Below, piece after piece: positions 5,025 to 8,454 of a DNA stretch of 8,454 nucleotides; position 1 is the first letter of the stretch; each line of letters opens with the position of its first letter. Position numbers and translations under genes: made by a program. The stretch is from JAENWH01 sp038248745 (GTDB taxonomy: Bacteria; Bacillota; Clostridia; Peptostreptococcales; Anaerovoracaceae). The notes under the pieces are model-generated. The model was not told where the DNA came from, ran no database searches, and was given only the letters and a program-made list of their open reading frames with translations. Location: assembly GCA_038248745.1 (NCBI GenBank), contig JBBRXC010000071.1, forward strand, positions 1-8,454, written 5' to 3'.

Positions 5025-6668
5025 TTATTTTGAAGACCAAGATCCCCCTCGTCTCTGATCTGCTCCCCCGAGAATAATCCCTGTCGAGCCTTCGTAGTAA
5101 AGGCAGTTTACAGCGCCAAAATTTAGAACAGATGGATCATGGATCGTGGTAATACCATTGGTCTTAAGATCGGCCACCAGTTTATCGGATAAGGTTGCTT
5201 CATAAAACAGTATATCCCCACGTACATAGAATCTCGGTGCATCGATGGCTGCTTGAGGCTCTTGACCGTTTTTAAGAATATTGATCAATATCTGGGTTAA
5301 AAAAGCAGGTATCCTGTTTCCGCCTGGGGTACCAATGCCAAGAATTGGGTGCCCATCCAACGCAATAATAGTAGGGCTCATGTAACTACGTGGCCGTTTC
5401 CCAGCTTCCAATTGATTAATGCTCCCAGGAGTCTGGCTGAAGTTCTTTAAATGATTATTTAGAAAAAACCCACCTGTGTAGGTGCCCGAGCCAAACAATG
5501 AAGATAGCGAGTTGGTGCAAGAAACCATCATACCATTTTTATCAATGACGACAAAATGGGTGGTATCTTCATTATCAGAGGATATATAAGATTGATTTTT
5601 ATTAAGACCAAGTACCATCTGATTAATAAATTCAGGGCTGATAAGTTTAGCGTTGTCAATTACAAAAAAATCCGGATCCCCTATTGTCTTAAGCCTTTTG
5701 TAATAGGTGGTATTTATAATGCGGTTCATTGTGTACAAGCTTTCAGCATCCGTTTTCAGATTTTCAATTTTCAACTGATCAGCCATCATTAGAATTTGAA
5801 TCAGGGTAACACCGCCGAATGGAGGTGGCGCAGAGACAATGTCATATTTACCATATTTGGCTGTCACCGGCTCACTTCTCGTAACTGTGTACTCAGATAG
5901 GTCAGATAGAGCTAGCCCTTTTGTGGAGGCTACAATCGCTTGCGCAATTTCGCCTTTGTAAAATGCAGAGGATCCTTCGGTTTGGATTTGCCTTAAAGTT
6001 AGAGCAAGTTCCGGTTGTTTCAGAAGCATACCTTCTCCAGGGAGTGCGCCGTAATTGTAATAAACTGAGGATTTGGAGGTTAACAGCTTTTTCTTAGAAT
6101 ACGCGATGATCTTATCCAGTGTGGCATTCACTCGAAAACCATCCTCCGCAAATTTAATGGAAGGTTCTATTAATTTGTCTATGGCAACCGAGCCAAGTTC
6201 ATGATGGATCTGCTCCATCGCAAGAACGAACCCAGGAATGGCTACATATCCTTGGGTCACTTCTCCGCTAGCGGGGGAAATTCCCTGATAATCATAAAAA
6301 ATTGGCGGTTCCGAATCATTTGGATAAATCAGCATTGCACCACCACCACCGATCCCCGATCCATAAGGCTGTACAACACCAAGCGCATAGGCGACCGCAA
6401 TGGCTGCGTCTACTGCATTACCCCCATCTTCTAAAACCTTCATACCTACCGCAACTGCGAGAGGGCTTTCGGCACTGACACCATAATGGACCGGACGATC
6501 CTTGTTAGGGTCTCCCCCATTGTCAGGGCCTATTCCAATAGTAGGATCTATTCCATTATTCGGAGTAAGGCGTTCATTCATTCCGACCCAACTGAAAAAA
6601 ATCACGAAAAACGTGAAAAAAAGCGTGATAAGTCCTATAAGTTTTTTGCGGCGGGTAATGCTTTTCAT
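5025..6668 (-). CDS. Membrane-anchored gamma-glutamyltransferase, CapD-like (PGA transpeptidase/hydrolase)
   Basis: 547 residues of the gamma-glutamyltransferase Ntn-hydrolase family. RRKK and a hydrophobic stretch at about 10-29 form a signal anchor, followed by a Gly/Pro/Asn-rich linker (33-58). Family marks are GSGIGGGG (103-110), DTTHF with the self-cleavage nucleophile Thr369, KRPRSYMSPTI (424-434), and a GTPGG loop at 446-450. Autocleavage before Thr369 would give a small subunit of 179 residues. In E. coli GGT an Arg (R114, in FREMAP) holds the substrate alpha-carboxylate; here the aligned motif is YQGISP with Gln128, which fits a polymer substrate better than glutathione. Bacillus anthracis CapD uses this fold to cut PGA and attach it to peptidoglycan, and the last place in a capB-capC operon supports that role. 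GGAGGAG sits 7 bases before the ATG. A plain release hydrolase is the alternative. Confidence 0.85.
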   Translation of the reverse strand: MKSITRRKKLIGLITLFFTFFVIFFSWVGMNERLTPNNGIDPTIGIGPDNGGDPNKDRPVHYGVSAESPLAVAVGMKVLEDGGNAVDAAIAVAYALGVVQPYGSGIGGGGAMLIYPNDSEPPIFYDYQGISPASGEVTQGYVAIPGFVLAMEQIHHELGSVAIDKLIEPSIKFAEDGFRVNATLDKIIAYSKKKLLTSKSSVYYNYGALPGEGMLLKQPELALTLRQIQTEGSSAFYKGEIAQAIVASTKGLALSDLSEYTVTRSEPVTAKYGKYDIVSAPPPFGGVTLIQILMMADQLKIENLKTDAESLYTMNRIINTTYYKRLKTIGDPDFFVIDNAKLISPEFINQMVLGLNKNQSYISSDNEDTTHFVVIDKNGMMVSCTNSLSSLFGSGTYTGGFFLNNHLKNFSQTPGSINQLEAGKRPRSYMSPTIIALDGHPILGIGTPGGNRIPAFLTQILINILKNGQEPQAAIDAPRFYVRGDILFYEATLSDKLVADLKTNGITTIHDPSVLNFGAVNCLYYEGSTGIILGGADQRRGGSWSSK

Positions 6669-6700
6669 GAGAATACTCCTCCGAGAGTTAAAGGTATGAG

Positions 6701-6829
6701 TTAGCGCATATAATATATCATGCCAATGATGGTCAGGATCAAGGCAATTAGGACATGCTTATCCGTTTTCTTTTTATAGTGCTTGACAAAAATCAGATAT
6801 TTTTCTTTGAAATTGAGGGATTTATTCAT
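6701..6829 (-). CDS. 42-aa single-membrane-segment protein in the CapE/PgsE position
   Basis: A short ORF beginning MNKSLNFKEKYLIFV and ending MIYYMR. It has a basic N-terminal half (KHYKKKTDK, 16-24) followed by one hydrophobic segment (HVLIALILTIIGMIYYM, 25-41). AGGAG (6840-6836) lies 6 bases before the ATG, spacing to capC is 30 bases and to the transferase 32 bases, and all genes point the same way, so it is probably translated. CapE of B. anthracis and PgsE of B. subtilis are also tiny proteins of about 50 residues encoded at the end of PGA operons and needed for full synthesis. Sequence similarity to those cannot be judged by eye at this length; the assignment rests on size, topology and position. 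Confidence 0.72.
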   Translation of the reverse strand: MNKSLNFKEKYLIFVKHYKKKTDKHVLIALILTIIGMIYYMR

Positions 6830-6859
6830 GGGTAACTCCTAACATAATAAGGCCTGCAA

Positions 6860-7312
6860 TCAATAAAATAAGTGGTAGGTCATAATTCCGCCGTAAGTCA
6901 TTAAAGTCAAAAGTGTGGTGCTGCTTAGTGTGGGAACGACGCCTTGCTTTTGAATCGTATTCGCGATAAGGCCCGGAATGATAACGCCGAGGGCACTAAG
7001 TTCAGTCATGCCTGAGGGTAGCTGCGGGAAAAAATAATATAGCGTGATTTTCACTATAATTGCCATCAGAATCATCGCTGAAAATTTCCTCTTGCCATAA
7101 AGAATGGTAACCTTGCCGATGCCAAAGATAACAATCAAGTAAGTGATCAAACTTACGAGAAAAATTACCAAAATATATAAGGGTTGATGGATTACTAAAG
7201 CCAAATAGCCGGGCACGACAATCCCTGCCGGAAGTATCCCCGTAAATTCAACAAATAAAAGACTAAGTAACGTCCCAAAAATTAATGCTATATATATATC
7301 TGAAATAACCAT
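6860..7312 (-). CDS. capC: Poly-gamma-glutamate synthase membrane subunit CapC/PgsC
   Basis: 150 residues, the usual length of PgsC (149 in B. subtilis), almost all hydrophobic, with about five or six membrane segments (roughly 6-21, 26-42, 45-66, 78-95, 104-118, 127-148). Diagnostic stretches shared with PgsC are SDIYIAL, TGILPAGIVVPGYLALV, ILYGKRKFSAM and GVIIPGLIANTIQKQG. CapC works with the ligase CapB in the membrane to make and export PGA. AAGGAGG ends 4 bases before the ATG at 7312, and capB ends 27 bases upstream, so the two are surely co-transcribed. Confidence 0.95.
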   Translation of the reverse strand: MVISDIYIALIFGTLLSLLFVEFTGILPAGIVVPGYLALVIHQPLYILVIFLVSLITYLIVIFGIGKVTILYGKRKFSAMILMAIIVKITLYYFFPQLPSGMTELSALGVIIPGLIANTIQKQGVVPTLSSTTLLTLMTYGGIMTYHLFY

Positions 7313-7339
7313 ATGCCCTCCTTCAGCCTGTTCTAAATA

Positions 7340-8454
7340 TTATTTTGTCACCGAGTCCATCAGTTTAAGTGCATAACTTGTGAGTAAATCGATAAATTCT
7401 TCACCCGAGCCATGAATATTACCGATACAAAATATGACTCTATTTGCAAGTTGACTTTCGAGTTCCTGGAAGGCTTTTTCAGTAGGCAATCCCTCAAAAT
7501 TCATATATTTTTTTGCTTTGATTTGACCTTTTCCAAATGCTTCTGTAATAGGCTTGGTGATTTGACCAAGTACAAGCAAGATGCCAATATCGATATTGGG
7601 TAAAACATCACTTGCATACTGAAGTGTTCTATCTACCCGATCAGCTCTGCAATTAAGAACGACGATTGGCTCCTTGACAGGATAACCAATGGTTGAAATA
7701 TGTTTCCAAATCATTAGGGTCGAACTGGGATCGTTGGCCGCAAACGCATTGACGAAATAAGCAGGACGATCTTCACCAATCGATAAAATTTGAAGAGCAC
7801 CAGGATCAGGTCTGGCCTTTAATATCCCAGCAAGTGCTGTACTTTTATCTATCTTTAATGCTTCTGCAACTGCCAGCGCAAGAGAGACATTTTCAGGGAA
7901 AATGATATAACTAAACTTATTCAAATAATTATCTGAAGGAACATTTGACTCATAAGCGATAATCGTTTTTGTACCGCGTTCTAGGGCTTTTTCTGTGAAA
8001 TAATCATTATAATCGCCATCGGATATAATCAGATGCCCATTATACGGAATTGTTGCGAGAAAGGATTCAGCTATATTGTCCAACGTGGGTCCGCAAAGGT
8101 CCATATGATCTTCTCGAACATTGACAATAACGCCAATGGTTGCTTTTGCCAACTGATTTTGAAAGGTTATTTGATAATCCGGCGTTACGGCCATGCATTC
8201 AGTGACAAAAGCTTCTGCTTTTAAGTCTACTGCTTCAGCGACCACGCCTCTTTGCTCTATAATATTCGGACCTAAAGGGCCTCGAACGAGAGGCCTTTCT
8301 TCTTCTTTGAACCAGTAAAGGACGCGGGCACTCGTTCCGGTGGTTTTGCCGACGACTTTATACCCGGCTTCGGCGAGCATACTGGTGATCAGTCTAGTCA
8401 CAGTGGACTTGCCCCGGGTTCCGTTGATATTAATTCTAATTGATAGTTTCCTTA
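7340..8454 (-). CDS. capB: Poly-gamma-glutamate synthetase CapB/PgsB, N-terminus outside the window
   Basis: An ATP-dependent amide ligase of the Mur-ligase type that elongates gamma-linked glutamate chains. The frame stays open to the window edge: RKLSIRININGTRGKST is readable before the internal GTG at 8401, and it contains the ATP-binding P-loop GTRGKST (8422-8402), so the GTG is not the start. Some 35-40 residues, normally including a membrane anchor, should lie beyond base 8454. Further PgsB signatures are GYKVVGKTTGTSARVLYW, ECMAVTPDYQITFQ, NVREDHMDLCGPTLD, TIPYNGHLIISD, NAFAANDPSSTL, NCRADRVDRTLQ and GNIHGSGE. Similarity to B. subtilis PgsB runs along the whole visible length. It is the first visible gene of the operon; the promoter is out of view. 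Confidence 0.95.
   Translation of the reverse strand, partial: RKLSIRININGTRGKSTVTRLITSMLAEAGYKVVGKTTGTSARVLYWFKEEERPLVRGPLGPNIIEQRGVVAEAVDLKAEAFVTECMAVTPDYQITFQNQLAKATIGVIVNVREDHMDLCGPTLDNIAESFLATIPYNGHLIISDGDYNDYFTEKALERGTKTIIAYESNVPSDNYLNKFSYIIFPENVSLALAVAEALKIDKSTALAGILKARPDPGALQILSIGEDRPAYFVNAFAANDPSSTLMIWKHISTIGYPVKEPIVVLNCRADRVDRTLQYASDVLPNIDIGILLVLGQITKPITEAFGKGQIKAKKYMNFEGLPTEKAFQELESQLANRVIFCIGNIHGSGEEFIDLLTSYALKLMDSVTK

Noticed and set aside
6486..6704. Two overlapping plus-strand ORFs of 65-72 codons
   Set aside because: They are antisense to the transferase N-terminus and arise from its low-complexity Gly/Pro/Asn linker codons.
8399..8401. GTG at 8401 as the start of capB
   Set aside because: It would cut off the P-loop GTRGKST, which is encoded in frame just upstream; no ribosome binding site precedes it.
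1..8454. CRISPR arrays, tRNA or rRNA genes, transposases
   Set aside because: No regularly spaced long repeats, no tRNA-like T-loop sequences and no transposase motifs were found on either strand.

Overview
This window looks like a chromosomal segment of an anaerobic, low-to-moderate GC Gram-positive bacterium of the Clostridia type. The evidence is AT-rich intergenic DNA, strong AAGGAGG-type ribosome binding sites, consensus sigma-A promoters, an oxygen-sensitive glycyl radical enzyme, a one-cluster ferredoxin and a Gram-positive poly-gamma-glutamate (PGA) locus. The genus cannot be named from the sequence.

Left part, plus strand (1-2475). The window opens inside a glycyl radical enzyme (GRE) of the choline trimethylamine-lyase (CutC) type. 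Its Cys-x-Glu active site and C-terminal glycyl loop are intact, but two substrate-pocket positions differ from CutC as I remember it. A 62-residue ferredoxin follows at once, probably in the same operon. A 295-base gap then holds a 22-bp RNA hairpin, a run of four TCA-centred repeats and a very good promoter. That promoter drives a tandem HD / HD-GYP protein (2771-3991), a likely cyclic-dinucleotide phosphodiesterase. A bidirectional terminator ends this half.

Right part, minus strand (8454 down to 4062). In transcription order the genes are capB/pgsB (PGA synthetase, N-terminus outside the window), capC/pgsC (membrane subunit), an unlisted 42-codon single-membrane-segment ORF in the capE/pgsE position, a membrane-anchored CapD-like gamma-glutamyltransferase, and a secreted PghP-type PGA hydrolase. 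No capA/pgsA lies between capC and the transferase, where it is normally expected.

The most interesting element lies between the transferase and the hydrolase. A TTGACA-17-TACGAT promoter is followed at once by a class I cyclic di-GMP (GEMM-I) riboswitch aptamer and then an intrinsic terminator, just upstream of the PGA hydrolase gene. The 3' edge of the aptamer can pair with the 5' arm of the terminator as an antiterminator, which predicts an OFF switch: high c-di-GMP would shut off the polymer-degrading enzyme. With a putative c-di-GMP phosphodiesterase encoded convergently next door, the region suggests a unit in which c-di-GMP decides whether the PGA coat is kept (sessile state) or dissolved and released (motile or dispersing state).
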